From the NCBI RefSeq assembly GCF_009908195.1, contig NZ_JAAAHS010000035.1, positions 1 to 32,171 on the forward strand: a stretch of DNA of 32,171 bases, written 5' to 3'. Numbering within the stretch: the stretch's first letter is position 1; every line of letters begins with the position of its first letter. The stretch comes from Streptomyces boluensis. Its GTDB lineage: Bacteria > Actinomycetota > Actinomycetes > Streptomycetales > Streptomycetaceae. Shown piece by piece: positions 23,852 through 32,091 of this stretch. A program made the translations under genes and the position numbers. Below the pieces are notes generated by a model. That model was not told the DNA's origin. It saw nothing but the letters and a program-made list of their open reading frames with translations, and made no database searches.

Positions 23852-26023
23852 CTACGGTGCCGCTGCCGCGGGCTCCTTGCCCCGCCCCACGTCGTACACC
23901 CCCGGCACCTTGCGCATCGCCCGCATCAGGCCGGGAAGCAGGGCGGCGTCCGGGAGTTGGAGCGTGTAGGTGTGGCGCACACGGCCCTCGTCAGGGGGCT
24001 CCACCGTGGCCGAGACGATCGCGGCGCCCTCCATGGAGATGGCCTCGGTGAGGTCGGCCAGGAGGTGCGGTCGGCCGAAGGACTCGGCGATCAGCGTGAC
24101 CCGGCACTCCGCGGTCTCGTCGAGGTCCGCCCAGTGCACGCCGACCGGGGCGCGGCCCGCGGCAGCCATCCGCGCCACCGCAGGGCACTCCACGCGGTGC
24201 ACCGTGACGGCGCCGCCGCGCACCGTGAAGCCGGTCACCGCGTCCGGCGGCACCGGCGTACAACAGCCCGCGAGCCGGACCGTGGCGTGCGGCAGGTCCA
24301 CCACGGCGTTGGCCGCGGTGGGGCGCATCGCCTCGACGGTGAGCTGCGGCCGGGGCGCGGCGGCCGCGACGACCGGACCCTGCGGGTGCGAGCTGAGCCA
24401 GCGCCCGATGGCGATGCGCGCGGCGGGCGTACGGGTGTGGTCGAGCCACTCCGCGTCCGGACCGGAACCGGTCTCCTGCGGGGCGAGCAGCACATGCACG
24501 GTGTCGCCGTCCCTGAGGACCGTACTGAGCGTCACCAGGCGGCCGTTGACCCGCGCGCCGATGCAGGCGTGGGCGTCCTCGCCGTACTCCGCGTAGGCGG
24601 CGTCGACGCAGCTGGCGCCGGCGGGCAGGCCGAGGGTGCCGCCACCGGTGCGGTAGACGGTGATCTCCCGGTCCTGGGCGAGCTCCTCGCGCAGCGAGCT
24701 CCAGAAGGTGTCGGGGTCGGGCGCCGAGCGCTGCCAGTCGAGGAGGCGGGAGAGCCAGCCGGGCCTGGTCGGGTCGACCCGCTCGCCGTCGGCGCCCTCC
24801 TCGTCCGCACCGGAGTCGTACGGATTGCCCAGGGCGACCACCCCGGCCTCGGCGACCTTGTGCATCTGGTGGGTGCGGATGAGGACTTCGGCGACCTCGC
24901 CGTCCTGCCGGGCGACGGCGGTGTGCAGCGATTGGTAGAGGTTGAACTTGGGGGTGGCGATGAAGTCCTTGAACTCCGAGATGACCGGCGTGAAGCAGGT
25001 GTGCAGCTCGCCCAGTACGCCGTAGCAGTCCGCGTCCTCGTTGACGAGCACCAGGAGGCGGCCGAAGTCGGCGCCGCGCAGCTCGCCGCGTTTGGTCCGG
25101 GAGCGGTGCACGGACACGAAGTGCCGTGGCCTGATGTGGACTTCGGCGCTGATGCCCGCCTCGCGCAGCACGGCGCGGAACTCCTCGGCGACTTCGCCGA
25201 GCGGGTCGGCCCCCGCGGCGTTCTCCGCGACGAGGGCGCGGGTCTTCTCGTACTCCTCGCGGTGCAGGATCGCGAAGACCAGGTCCTCCAGCTCGGTCTT
25301 CAGCGCCTGGACGCCGAGGCGCTCCGCGAGCGGGATGAGGACGTCCCGGGTGACCTTGGCGATGCGGGCCTGCTTCTCGGGGCGCATCACGCCGAGGGTG
25401 CGCATGTTGTGCAGGCGGTCGGCGAGCTTGATGGACATCACGCGGACGTCGCTGCCGGTGGCCACCAGCATCTTGCGGAAGGTCTCCGGCTCGGCCGCCG
25501 CGCCGTAGTCCACCTTCTCCAGCTTGGTGACGCCGTCGACGAGATAGCAGACCTCCTCGCCGAACTCGGTGCGCACCTGGTCGAGGGTCACGTCGGTGTC
25601 CTCGACGGTGTCGTGCAGCAGCGACGCGGTCAACGTCGTGGTCTCCGCGCCCAGTTCGGCCAGGATCAGGGTCACGGCGAGGGGGTGCGTGATGTACGGC
25701 TCGCCGCTCTTGCGCATCTGTCCGCGGTGCGAGGACTCCGCGAGCAGATACGCGCGGCGCAGCGGCTCGAGGTCGGCCTCGGGGTGGTGGGCGCGGTGGG
25801 CGTCGGCCACATGGCCGATGGCGTCCGGCATCCGGCCGCGGGAGGTGGAGCCGAGCAGCGCGGCCAGGCCGAGTCTGCGCAGATCGAGGCGGGGGCGGCC
25901 GCGCTTTCGGGCCGCGCCGGACCGGGCGGGCGCGCTCGGCTCGTCCGCTGCGGTGGCCCGTTCGGGGGCGGTGGCCCTTTGGGGGGCGGTGTGTGCGACA
26001 CCGCTCGTTCCGTCCGCACTCAT
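23852..26023 (-). CDS. rshA: RelA/SpoT homologue (p)ppGpp hydrolase/synthetase
   Basis: A 723-residue RSH enzyme that controls (p)ppGpp, corresponding by position and layout to rshA of S. coelicolor. The HD hydrolase domain is intact: H113 (THPLAV), HDTVED (137-142) and KLADRLHNMRTL with D202. The synthetase region (about 295-400) keeps FKDFIATPKFNLYQSLHT and EVLIRT (E379), but the preceding loop is unusual. SIYxK is replaced by SVHRS (304-308), and the Arg normally found five residues after the catalytic Asp (here D319) is Leu. A TGS domain (about 454-512) and a C-terminal ACT domain (about 640-715) follow, as in long RSH proteins. ATG at 26023 follows GGAGGTGCGC; the frame is open to 26116 without a comparable site. 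A second RSH elsewhere is expected in Streptomyces. Confidence 0.92.
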   Translation of the reverse strand: MSADGTSGVAHTAPQRATAPERATAADEPSAPARSGAARKRGRPRLDLRRLGLAALLGSTSRGRMPDAIGHVADAHRAHHPEADLEPLRRAYLLAESSHRGQMRKSGEPYITHPLAVTLILAELGAETTTLTASLLHDTVEDTDVTLDQVRTEFGEEVCYLVDGVTKLEKVDYGAAAEPETFRKMLVATGSDVRVMSIKLADRLHNMRTLGVMRPEKQARIAKVTRDVLIPLAERLGVQALKTELEDLVFAILHREEYEKTRALVAENAAGADPLGEVAEEFRAVLREAGISAEVHIRPRHFVSVHRSRTKRGELRGADFGRLLVLVNEDADCYGVLGELHTCFTPVISEFKDFIATPKFNLYQSLHTAVARQDGEVAEVLIRTHQMHKVAEAGVVALGNPYDSGADEEGADGERVDPTRPGWLSRLLDWQRSAPDPDTFWSSLREELAQDREITVYRTGGGTLGLPAGASCVDAAYAEYGEDAHACIGARVNGRLVTLSTVLRDGDTVHVLLAPQETGSGPDAEWLDHTRTPAARIAIGRWLSSHPQGPVVAAAAPRPQLTVEAMRPTAANAVVDLPHATVRLAGCCTPVPPDAVTGFTVRGGAVTVHRVECPAVARMAAAGRAPVGVHWADLDETAECRVTLIAESFGRPHLLADLTEAISMEGAAIVSATVEPPDEGRVRHTYTLQLPDAALLPGLMRAMRKVPGVYDVGRGKEPAAAAP

Positions 26024-26165
26024 GCGCACCTCCGGCAGCTCGACCGGCGGTCGGGGGCGGGGCGACGGGTCGCCCCGGGGCCGGTGCTTGATGCTATCGA
26101 GCCCATCACGCGCCACTCACCGCCTCTCGCCCAGAGTGAAACGGATCACCCATTCGAGCGAAACA

Positions 26166-27050
26166 TCAGCCGATTCCGTTTTCGAACCACTCCGAAGCGA
26201 TCTCGCCTTCGGCCACGATGACGGCGGGTCCGGTCATCTCGATCCCGCCGTCCGGCTGCTCGGTGATCACCAGCGTCCCGCCGGGCAGATCCACTCGGTA
26301 CGTCACGGGGGTGCCGGTGCCCGCAGGGTCGGCGCCGTCCCTGCGGGCCGCGGCGACGGCCACGGCGCAGGCGCCGGTGCCGCAGGAGCGGGTCTCGCCG
26401 GAGCCGCGCTCGTGCACGCGCATCGCGACGTGGCCGGGGCCGCGGTCGACCACGAACTCCACGTTGACCCCGTCCGGGTAGACCGTGGCCGGGGTCGTGG
26501 GCGGGGCGCTGTACAGCGTCCCGGCGTGCTCCAGGTCGTCCACGAAGGCGACCGCGTGCGGGTTGCCCATGTTCACGTTCAGGGCGGGCCAGCTGCGCTC
26601 GCCGACCGTGACCGTGGCCTGCTCGGCGGGGAGCGTGGCGCGGCCCATGGCGACCGTGACGTCGCCCTCACCGTGGGCGTCGGCCTTGGCGATGTGCACG
26701 CGCTTCACGCCGCCGCGGGTGGCGACGGCCAGGTCGCCCTCCTCCACATGGCCCGCGCGCTGGAGGTAGCGGGCGAAGACGCGGACGCCGTTCCCGCACA
26801 TCTCGGCGATGGAGCCGTCGGCGTTGCGGTAGTCCATGAACCACTCGGCCTCTTCCGCCATGCCCCGCGCCTCGGGGTGGGCGGCGGAGCGCACGACGTG
26901 CAGCAGACCGTCGCCGCCGATGCCCGCGCGCCGGTCGCACAGCTTGGCGACCGCCGTCGCGGGCAGGTCGACGGTGTTGTCCGGGTCGGGCACGATCACG
27001 AAGTCGTTCTGGGTGCCGTGGCCCTTGAGGAAGGCGATCCGCGTGCTCAT
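26166..27050 (-). CDS. dapF: diaminopimelate epimerase
   Basis: A 294-residue enzyme that interconverts LL- and meso-diaminopimelate for lysine synthesis and, in most bacteria, peptidoglycan cross-linking (Streptomyces walls use the LL form, so here meso-DAP is chiefly the lysine precursor). The two catalytic cysteines are C85 (EMCGNG) and C223 (ETRSCGTGAC). KGHGTQNDF (9-17), the substrate-binding segment VNMGNPHAV (159-167) and the two-lobed length are typical. The ATG at 27050 lies directly after GAGGA, so spacing of the ribosome-binding site is very short; no better start is visible. It is followed after 142 bp by rshA and preceded by a repeat-rich 196-bp spacer. Confidence 0.95.
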   Translation of the reverse strand: MSTRIAFLKGHGTQNDFVIVPDPDNTVDLPATAVAKLCDRRAGIGGDGLLHVVRSAAHPEARGMAEEAEWFMDYRNADGSIAEMCGNGVRVFARYLQRAGHVEEGDLAVATRGGVKRVHIAKADAHGEGDVTVAMGRATLPAEQATVTVGERSWPALNVNMGNPHAVAFVDDLEHAGTLYSAPPTTPATVYPDGVNVEFVVDRGPGHVAMRVHERGSGETRSCGTGACAVAVAAARRDGADPAGTGTPVTYRVDLPGGTLVITEQPDGGIEMTGPAVIVAEGEIASEWFENGIG

Positions 27051-27105
27051 TCCTCGATCGTACGGCCTGTCGGACGGCGACCCGTCCTGGCCTGTGGATA
27101 GCCGG

Positions 27106-27195
27106 GATTCCGCTTCTGCGCGGGGCGAGCGGAGGTTCCGCTTCCGCGATGTGGAAGGTTCCGCTTCCGCGGCCTGGAGGGGTTCCGCTTCCGCG
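27106..27195. repeat. cluster of four 15-bp repeats upstream of dapF
   Basis: GGTTCCGCTTCCGCG is present exactly at 27134-27148, 27157-27171 and 27181-27195, and as GATTCCGCTTCTGCG at 27106-27120. Spacings are 28, 23 and 24 bp, and the spacers differ. The cluster occupies the gap between the small membrane protein gene and dapF. Confidence 0.88.
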
Positions 27196-27246
27196 ACGTG
27201 GTGGAGTTCCGGGCGCGCGTACGGTCGCTGGGGGACGTACTCCCGC

Positions 27247-27741
27247 TCAGCGCAGGCGGGCCACGCGCCAGACGGCGAGGACCGCGACCGCGGAGACCGC
27301 CACGGCGTACAGCGTGATCAGCCGCCAGTCGGCGCGGCGGCCCGTGGCGCGGTTCGGCAGGCCCGGCCAGGTGTGGCCGACGCGGCGGGCGGCCATCATG
27401 CCCCAGCCTGCGGCGCAGCAGCACAGGAGCAGGCCGAGCATGGCGACGACGGGGCCGCCGTCGCCGAACTCGAAGGCGAGCGGGAAGGCGAACATCAGAG
27501 AGCCGGTGGCGGCGAGGATCACGATGGGCGCGAGCTGCCAGATCCGCAGCCGGCGCCGGGGGCGCAGCTCGACCTCGACCTCGGAGCCGGTGACTCCGTC
27601 CGGGCCGTTCTCGTCGAGGTCGCGGAGGTCGCCGAGCTCGTCGGGGCCGTCCTGGACGACGCCGTCCGGGGTGCTGCCGGGACCGTCGGGACTGAGCTGT
27701 CCGCGGTCCCCGTGTGCGGTGTCGCGAGGGCCGGCCTCCAT
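27247..27741 (-). CDS. small membrane protein of unknown function
   Basis: A 164-residue protein with an acidic, Asp/Gly/Pro-rich N-terminal half (about 1-60) and three predicted membrane segments: around IVILAATGSLMFAFPLAF, around VVAMLGLLLCCCAAGWGMMA (with three consecutive cysteines) and around LITLYAVAVSAVAVLAVW. The short basic C terminus (RVARLR) follows the third segment. I do not recognise a family. The start is ATG at 27741 behind GGGAGG at long spacing, or GTG at 27747 (two residues longer, with closer spacing). It lies between miaA and dapF on the same strand, 107 bp after miaA, and is probably transcribed with one of them. No function should be assigned. Confidence 0.75.
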   Translation of the reverse strand: MEAGPRDTAHGDRGQLSPDGPGSTPDGVVQDGPDELGDLRDLDENGPDGVTGSEVEVELRPRRRLRIWQLAPIVILAATGSLMFAFPLAFEFGDGGPVVAMLGLLLCCCAAGWGMMAARRVGHTWPGLPNRATGRRADWRLITLYAVAVSAVAVLAVWRVARLR

Positions 27742-27848
27742 AGCCACGCGCCCTCCCAACTCGGCTCCACTGGCTCGATCGAAGCTAGATGATGGCACGC
27801 CGTCAGGAGGCCGGATGACCGCCGGAGCGTCCCGATGCCATCACGTGA

Positions 27849-28787
27849 TCAGGCTGTAACCGCTCGTTCGACCAACGTGAGGGCGTGGTCCGGGAGTTCC
27901 CGCCGGTCCGCGGCGGCTCCGCTCAGCCAGTGCACCCGGGGGTCGCGCCGGAACCAGGAGTCCTGGCGGCGCGCGAAGCGCTTGGTGGCGCGGACCGTCT
28001 CCGCGCGTGCGGCCTCCTCGGTGCACTCCCCCGCGAGCGCCGCGAGGACCTGTTGGTAGCCGAGCGCGCGGGACGCCGTACGCCCTTCGCGCAGGCCCTG
28101 GCCGGCGAGTGTGCGCACCTCGTCGACGAGGCCGTCCGCCCACATCCGGTCGACGCGGTCCGCGATCCGCGCGTCGAGCTCGGGGCGGGCCACGTCGACG
28201 CCGATCTGCACGGTGTCGTAGACCGAGTCGTGGCCGGGGAGGTTGGCGGTGAAGGGGCGGCCGGTGATCTCGATGACCTCGAGGGCGCGGACGATGCGGC
28301 GGCCGTTGCTCGGCAGGATCGCCTTGGCCGCGTCGGGGTCGGCGGCGGCGAGCCGGGCGTGCAGGGCGCCGGACCCGCGCAGGGTGAGCTCCTCCTCCAG
28401 GGCGGCGCGCACGGCCGGGTCGGTACCGGGGAACTCCAGCTGGTCGACCGCACCACGCACGTAGAGGCCGGAACCGCCGACGAGGATCGGCCAGCGGCCC
28501 GCGGCGAGCAGGCGGTCGATCTCCGCGCGGGCGAGCTTCTGGTACTCGGCGACGCTGGCCGCGACCGTGACGTCCCAGATGTCGAGGAGGTGGTGCGGGA
28601 CCCCGCCGCGTTCCTCGGGCGTCAGTTTGGCGGTGCCGATGTCCATCCCCCGGTACAGCTGCATCGAGTCGGCGTTGACGACCTCGCCGCCGAGCCGTTG
28701 GGCGAGGAAGACGCCGAGGTCGGACTTGCCGGCCGCGGTGGGGCCGACGACGGCGATGACTCGGGGGGTGATGGCTGCGCTACTCAC
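27849..28787 (-). CDS. miaA: tRNA dimethylallyltransferase
   Basis: A 312-residue enzyme that transfers a dimethylallyl group to N6 of adenosine 37 in tRNAs reading codons that start with U. The P-loop GPTAAGKS is at 15-22, followed by DSMQLYRGMDIGTAK (40-54), which holds the catalytic Asp and the A37-binding residues, and GGSGLYVRGAVDQL (104-117). The C-terminal TRASRALGYQQ-type segment and RQDSWFRRDPRV are also characteristic. GTG at 28787 follows GGGAG at 10-base spacing and gives the normal family length; the frame is open to 28913. Its product is the substrate of MiaB, encoded 1.8 kb away on the same strand. It is divergent from the small acidic protein gene. Confidence 0.95.
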   Translation of the reverse strand: MSSAAITPRVIAVVGPTAAGKSDLGVFLAQRLGGEVVNADSMQLYRGMDIGTAKLTPEERGGVPHHLLDIWDVTVAASVAEYQKLARAEIDRLLAAGRWPILVGGSGLYVRGAVDQLEFPGTDPAVRAALEEELTLRGSGALHARLAAADPDAAKAILPSNGRRIVRALEVIEITGRPFTANLPGHDSVYDTVQIGVDVARPELDARIADRVDRMWADGLVDEVRTLAGQGLREGRTASRALGYQQVLAALAGECTEEAARAETVRATKRFARRQDSWFRRDPRVHWLSGAAADRRELPDHALTLVERAVTA

Positions 28788-28969
28788 GGTCCCAGTCTCC
28801 CAAACCGCGGACACCGCTCTCGAACGAGCTACGTGACAACGCGTTCCCGGGCTCGTTGCCTGCTTGCGAGGTTCTGGCCGTCCACCTGGGGCGCGCATCC
28901 CCGGGCGGCGCAATACGACGCTCCGGGCGGCGCGGAATTTCGCTCACACGAGTACGGTTTGGAGTAGAG

Positions 28970-29227
28970 ATGGGCGTTTTTTCGAGGTTTCGCCGCAAGG
29001 CCAAGAGTGCCGACGAGACCCCGGCCAACGTGCCGGAAGCAGGTCTTCCGGTGGCCGGGGCCGACGCTGAGGCCGAGGCGGACAGCACGGCCGAGGCCGA
29101 GGACACGGCCGTAGCCGAGGAGAGCGGTGAGCCGAAGAAGGCGGCCGCGGCCGAGGGTGCGGACATCCCGAAGCAGCAGTCCGCAGACCAGGCGGCCGAC
29201 AACGAGGCCGACGGCGCCCGCACGTAA
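28970..29227 (+). CDS. small acidic Ala/Glu-rich protein of unknown function
   Basis: An 85-residue protein. It starts with a short basic stretch (MGVFSRFRRKAKSAD) and continues as a low-complexity Ala/Glu/Asp-rich tail, probably disordered. I do not recognise a family. ATG at 28970 has GGAG at 28961-28964, a good site, and the next gene starts 34 bp after its stop, so the two are probably one transcript. The upstream 182 bp is shared with divergent miaA. The reading frame uses G/C third positions as expected, which supports a real gene. Confidence 0.65.
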   Translation: MGVFSRFRRKAKSADETPANVPEAGLPVAGADAEAEADSTAEAEDTAVAEESGEPKKAAAAEGADIPKQQSADQAADNEADGART

Positions 29228-29261
29228 GGCCGACCCACGGCCGCGAGAAAGAGGTGGCCCC

Positions 29262-29552
29262 ATGGGCATCCTGGACAACCTGAAAGCGAAGCTCGCCCCG
29301 GCGAAGGACAAGGCCGCCGGCCTCGCCAAGGAGCACGGGGACAAGATCGACCACGGCCTGGACAAGGTCGCCAGGACGGTCGACCAGCGGACCAAGGGCA
29401 AGTACAGCGAAAAGATCCAGTCGGGCACCGGCAAGGCCAAGGAAGGCCTGCACCGGTTCACCGGCAAGGACGAAGGGACGCCGGGGACCGACAGCACCGG
29501 CACACCGCCGGCGCCGGGCGCCGGAGGGCCCAAGAGCCCGCCCGCGGGCTGA
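29262..29552 (+). CDS. MT0933-like antitoxin-family protein
   Basis: A 96-residue hydrophilic protein. Residues 1-65 match the MT0933-type antitoxin family of actinobacteria: MGILDNLKAK, then KEHGDKIDHGLDKVARTVDQ and TKGKYSEKIQSGTGKAKEGL. The rest (about 70-96) is a Pro/Gly/Thr-rich tail. In mycobacteria such a protein is described as the antitoxin of an Rv0909/Rv0910-type pair; here no toxin-like gene follows, since the next gene is convergent and of another family. ATG at 29262 follows GAGGTGG. The neighbour is a tiny acidic protein, which may be its partner. A toxin-antitoxin role is not demonstrated. A general stress or CsbD-like role is a reasonable alternative. Confidence 0.75.
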   Translation: MGILDNLKAKLAPAKDKAAGLAKEHGDKIDHGLDKVARTVDQRTKGKYSEKIQSGTGKAKEGLHRFTGKDEGTPGTDSTGTPPAPGAGGPKSPPAG

Positions 29553-29630
29553 GTGAGTCCGTACCCACGCGTCAGGGGATCCACCGGGAGCCGAGCCAGG
29601 ACCCGTACGAAGGGTCGAGGCCAGGCGCAC

Positions 29631-29677
29631 ACGCCGACGGCCGCGAGGCAGCACCATCGCCTCGCGGCCGTCGGCGT
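29631..29677. terminator. bidirectional terminator after the antitoxin-like gene
   Basis: A perfect 19-bp stem (29631-29649 with 29659-29677) and a 9-base loop lie between convergent genes. Confidence 0.92.
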
Positions 29678-29703
29678 TCCACGCACCACGCGCGTGGCGG
29701 TGT

Positions 29704-30429
29704 TCACGACCAGGCGGCCACCAAGTACCCGACCCCGTAAGGCGCTTCGTCGTACAGCAGGGTGCCGCTCAGGTCCGCGTTCTCGGCGGCGCCCGCGAGC
29801 ACCTGCCAGGGGGCGCGTCCCGCGGCCTTCAGTTCCTGGGCGAGCTCGGCGTCCAGGGCCAGAAGCGCGGGCACGTCCGCGGTGCCCAGGGCGCGGGCGG
29901 CCGCCGCGTCGAAGTCCGCGGCGCGCTCGTCGAGGTAGCCGGGTGCCTTGAGGGTGCGGCAGGCGCTGCCGTCGCCGAGTACCAGGAGGGCGAGCCGCTC
30001 GTCCGGCGCCGCGAGTTCCCGGCCTGCCGCCACGCAGCGGTCGGCCGACAGGGGTTCGCCCACGCCGAGGCCGGTGACCGGGGCGGCCGACCAGGTGGCG
30101 CGTTCCAGGAGCCAGGCGCCGACCGCGAGGGACGCCGGGAGCTGCCGTCCGCCGGCCGGTCCCGCAGCGTCCCGGCCCGTCGCTCCGAGGCGTACGTCGA
30201 GGTCCACGCCGAAGCCGCGGAAGCTGCCCGGGGTGCCTTCCGGGTACGGGCCGCGGTCGCTCTGTCCGGCCGGTCCGACGACGACGAGGCGGTCCGGGCG
30301 GGAGGCGGCGAGCACGGCGACGGCGTCGGCACAGGCGGCGCGGGCGTCGGCCAGTTCACCGGCGGCGCCCGCGGCGACCTCAGGGACCAGAAGCGGCGGA
30401 CAGGGGCAGGCGGCTGCGGCTACGAGCAT
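29704..30429 (-). CDS. class III extradiol dioxygenase-like (LigB superfamily) protein
   Basis: A 241-residue protein similar to the LigB-like proteins found between miaB and miaA in actinobacteria (Rv2728c in Mycobacterium tuberculosis is the type I recall). The N terminus MLVAAAACPCPPLLVPEV aligns with the metal-site region of class III dioxygenases, but the expected His residues are absent here, so it may not bind catalytic iron. LALLVLGDGSACRTLKAPGYLDERA and LLYDEAPYGVGYLVAAW are conserved-looking segments. Function is unknown; the conserved link with tRNA modification genes is the main clue. ATG at 30429 removes a low-complexity leader that the open frame would otherwise add. It lies 168 bp after miaB, with a hairpin between them. 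Confidence 0.75.
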   Translation of the reverse strand: MLVAAAACPCPPLLVPEVAAGAAGELADARAACADAVAVLAASRPDRLVVVGPAGQSDRGPYPEGTPGSFRGFGVDLDVRLGATGRDAAGPAGGRQLPASLAVGAWLLERATWSAAPVTGLGVGEPLSADRCVAAGRELAAPDERLALLVLGDGSACRTLKAPGYLDERAADFDAAAARALGTADVPALLALDAELAQELKAAGRAPWQVLAGAAENADLSGTLLYDEAPYGVGYLVAAWS

Positions 30430-30539
30430 GATCGGCAGCGTAGCTGGCGGGGTACGGCGAGGTGTGCGGTGGGCATGCGCCGCCGCACGGATCACCAGGC
30501 ACGCGCGCGTGGAGTGGTGCGTACGTGTGTGAGGGCCGT

Positions 30540-30587
30540 CCGGTACGGGCGCGCACCCGCGCGTGGGTGCGGCCCGTCCCGTACCGG
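30540..30587 (-). terminator. hairpin after miaB
   Basis: A 10-bp outer stem (30540-30549 with 30578-30587, CCGGTACGGG) encloses an inner 7-bp stem (30552-30558 with 30565-30571). It starts 10 bp after the miaB stop on the minus strand and probably ends or reduces transcription before the LigB-like gene. Confidence 0.75.
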
Positions 30588-30597
30588 GATCGTGCGG

Positions 30598-32091
30598 TCA
30601 ATCGCAGCCACAGCCGGAGGGCGCCGGGGTCTGCTCCGGGGCCGGGGCGCCGATGGTCGGCAGGCCGAGCATCACGCCGGCCGGCTTGGCGGCCGCCTCT
30701 GTGGTGCGCTTCTGCCAGGCGTCGCCCGCGCGGGTGCGGCGCACGTCGAGGACGGGGCCCTCGGCGAGCAGGTGGTGCGGGGCCGCGTACGTGATCTCGA
30801 CGCTGACCATGTCGCCGGGACGGACCTCGACGTCCGGCTTGGTGAAGTGCACCAGGCGGTTGTCGGGGGCGCGGCCGGAGAGGCGGTGGGTGGCACCGTC
30901 CTTGCGGCCCTCACCCTCGGCGACCATCAGGTCGAGGGTGCGGCCGATCTGCTTCTTGTTCTCCGACCAGGAGATCTCCTCCTGGAGCGCGGCCAGGCGC
31001 AGGTAGCGCTCCTGGACGACCTCCTTCGGGATCTGGCCGTCCATCTCGGCCGCGGGAGTGCCGGGGCGCTTGGAGTACTGGAACGTGAACGCGCCGGAGA
31101 AGCGGGCCTCGCGGACCGTGTGCATCGTCTGCTCGAAGTCCTCCTCGGTCTCCCCGGGGAAGCCGACGATGATGTCGGTGGAGATCGCCGCGTCCGGCAT
31201 GGCGGCGCGCACCTTCTCGATGATCCCGAGGAAGCGCTCCTGGCGGTACGAGCGGCGCATCGCCTTGAGGACGGTGTCCGAGCCGGACTGGAGCGGCATG
31301 TGCAGCTGCGGCATCACGTTCGGCGTCTCGGCCATGGCGGCGATCACGTCGTCCGTGAAGTCGCGCGGGTGCGGCGACGTGAAGCGCACGCGCTCCAGGC
31401 CGTCGATCTTCCCGCAGGCGCGAAGCAGCTTGCTGAAGGCCTCGCGGTCACCAATGTCCGAGCCGTACGCGTTGACGTTCTGGCCGAGCAGGGTGATCTC
31501 CGAGACGCCCTCGGCGACCAGGGCCTCGATCTCGGCGAGGATGTCGCCGGTCCTGCGGTCCTTCTCCTTACCGCGCAGCGCGGGCACGATGCAGAAGGTG
31601 CAGGTGTTGTTGCAGCCCACGGAGATGGAGACCCACGCGGCGTACGCGGACTCGCGGCGGGTGGGCAGCGTCGACGGGAACGCCTCGAGGGACTCGGCGA
31701 TCTCGACCTGCGCCTCCTCCTGGACGCGGGCGCGCTCCAGGAGCACCGGCAGCTTGCCGATGTTGTGCGTGCCGAAGACCACGTCGACCCAGGGGGCCCG
31801 CTTCACGATGGTGTCGCGGTCCTTCTGCGCCAGGCAGCCGCCGACGGCGATCTGCATGCCGGGCCGCTTGGTCTTCATCGGGGCGAGCCGGCCGAGGTTG
31901 CCGTAGAGGCGGTTGTCGGCGTTCTCGCGGACCGCGCACGTGTTGAAGACGACGACGTCGGCGTCGCCCTCCTCGTTGCCCTCGGGCGCACGTACATAGC
32001 CGGCGTCCTCCAGCAGGCCGGAGAGCCGCTCGGAGTCGTGGACGTTCATCTGGCACCCGTAGGTGCGCACCTCGTAAGTCTTCGCACTCAT
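30598..32091 (-). CDS. miaB: tRNA-2-methylthio-N6-dimethylallyladenosine synthase
   Basis: A 497-residue radical-SAM methylthiotransferase that adds a methylthio group to position 2 of the MiaA-modified A37. The N-terminal domain holds the second iron-sulfur cluster through C13 (TYGCQMN), C52 (NTCAVRE) and C86 (GGCLAQ). The radical-SAM cluster is CNNTCTFC with C160, C164 and C167. [14 protein letters not shown] and the [10 protein letters not shown] segment are standard, and a TRAM domain follows around 370-440. A Pro/Ala-rich tail ends in GCGCD. ATG at 32091 begins [19 protein letters not shown] at 32118 would add nine residues. Neither start has a strong ribosome-binding site. The upstream end is close to the window edge. 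Confidence 0.96.
   Translation of the reverse strand: MSAKTYEVRTYGCQMNVHDSERLSGLLEDAGYVRAPEGNEEGDADVVVFNTCAVRENADNRLYGNLGRLAPMKTKRPGMQIAVGGCLAQKDRDTIVKRAPWVDVVFGTHNIGKLPVLLERARVQEEAQVEIAESLEAFPSTLPTRRESAYAAWVSISVGCNNTCTFCIVPALRGKEKDRRTGDILAEIEALVAEGVSEITLLGQNVNAYGSDIGDREAFSKLLRACGKIDGLERVRFTSPHPRDFTDDVIAAMAETPNVMPQLHMPLQSGSDTVLKAMRRSYRQERFLGIIEKVRAAMPDAAISTDIIVGFPGETEEDFEQTMHTVREARFSGAFTFQYSKRPGTPAAEMDGQIPKEVVQERYLRLAALQEEISWSENKKQIGRTLDLMVAEGEGRKDGATHRLSGRAPDNRLVHFTKPDVEVRPGDMVSVEITYAAPHHLLAEGPVLDVRRTRAGDAWQKRTTEAAAKPAGVMLGLPTIGAPAPEQTPAPSGCGCD

Noticed and set aside
27106..27195. CRISPR array
   Set aside because: Repeats are only 15 bp with spacers of 8-13 bp, four copies, and no cas genes nearby.
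27841..27848. Palindrome TCACGTGA at the miaA stop
   Set aside because: An 8-bp palindrome next to a stop codon is expected by chance, and nothing else supports a binding site.
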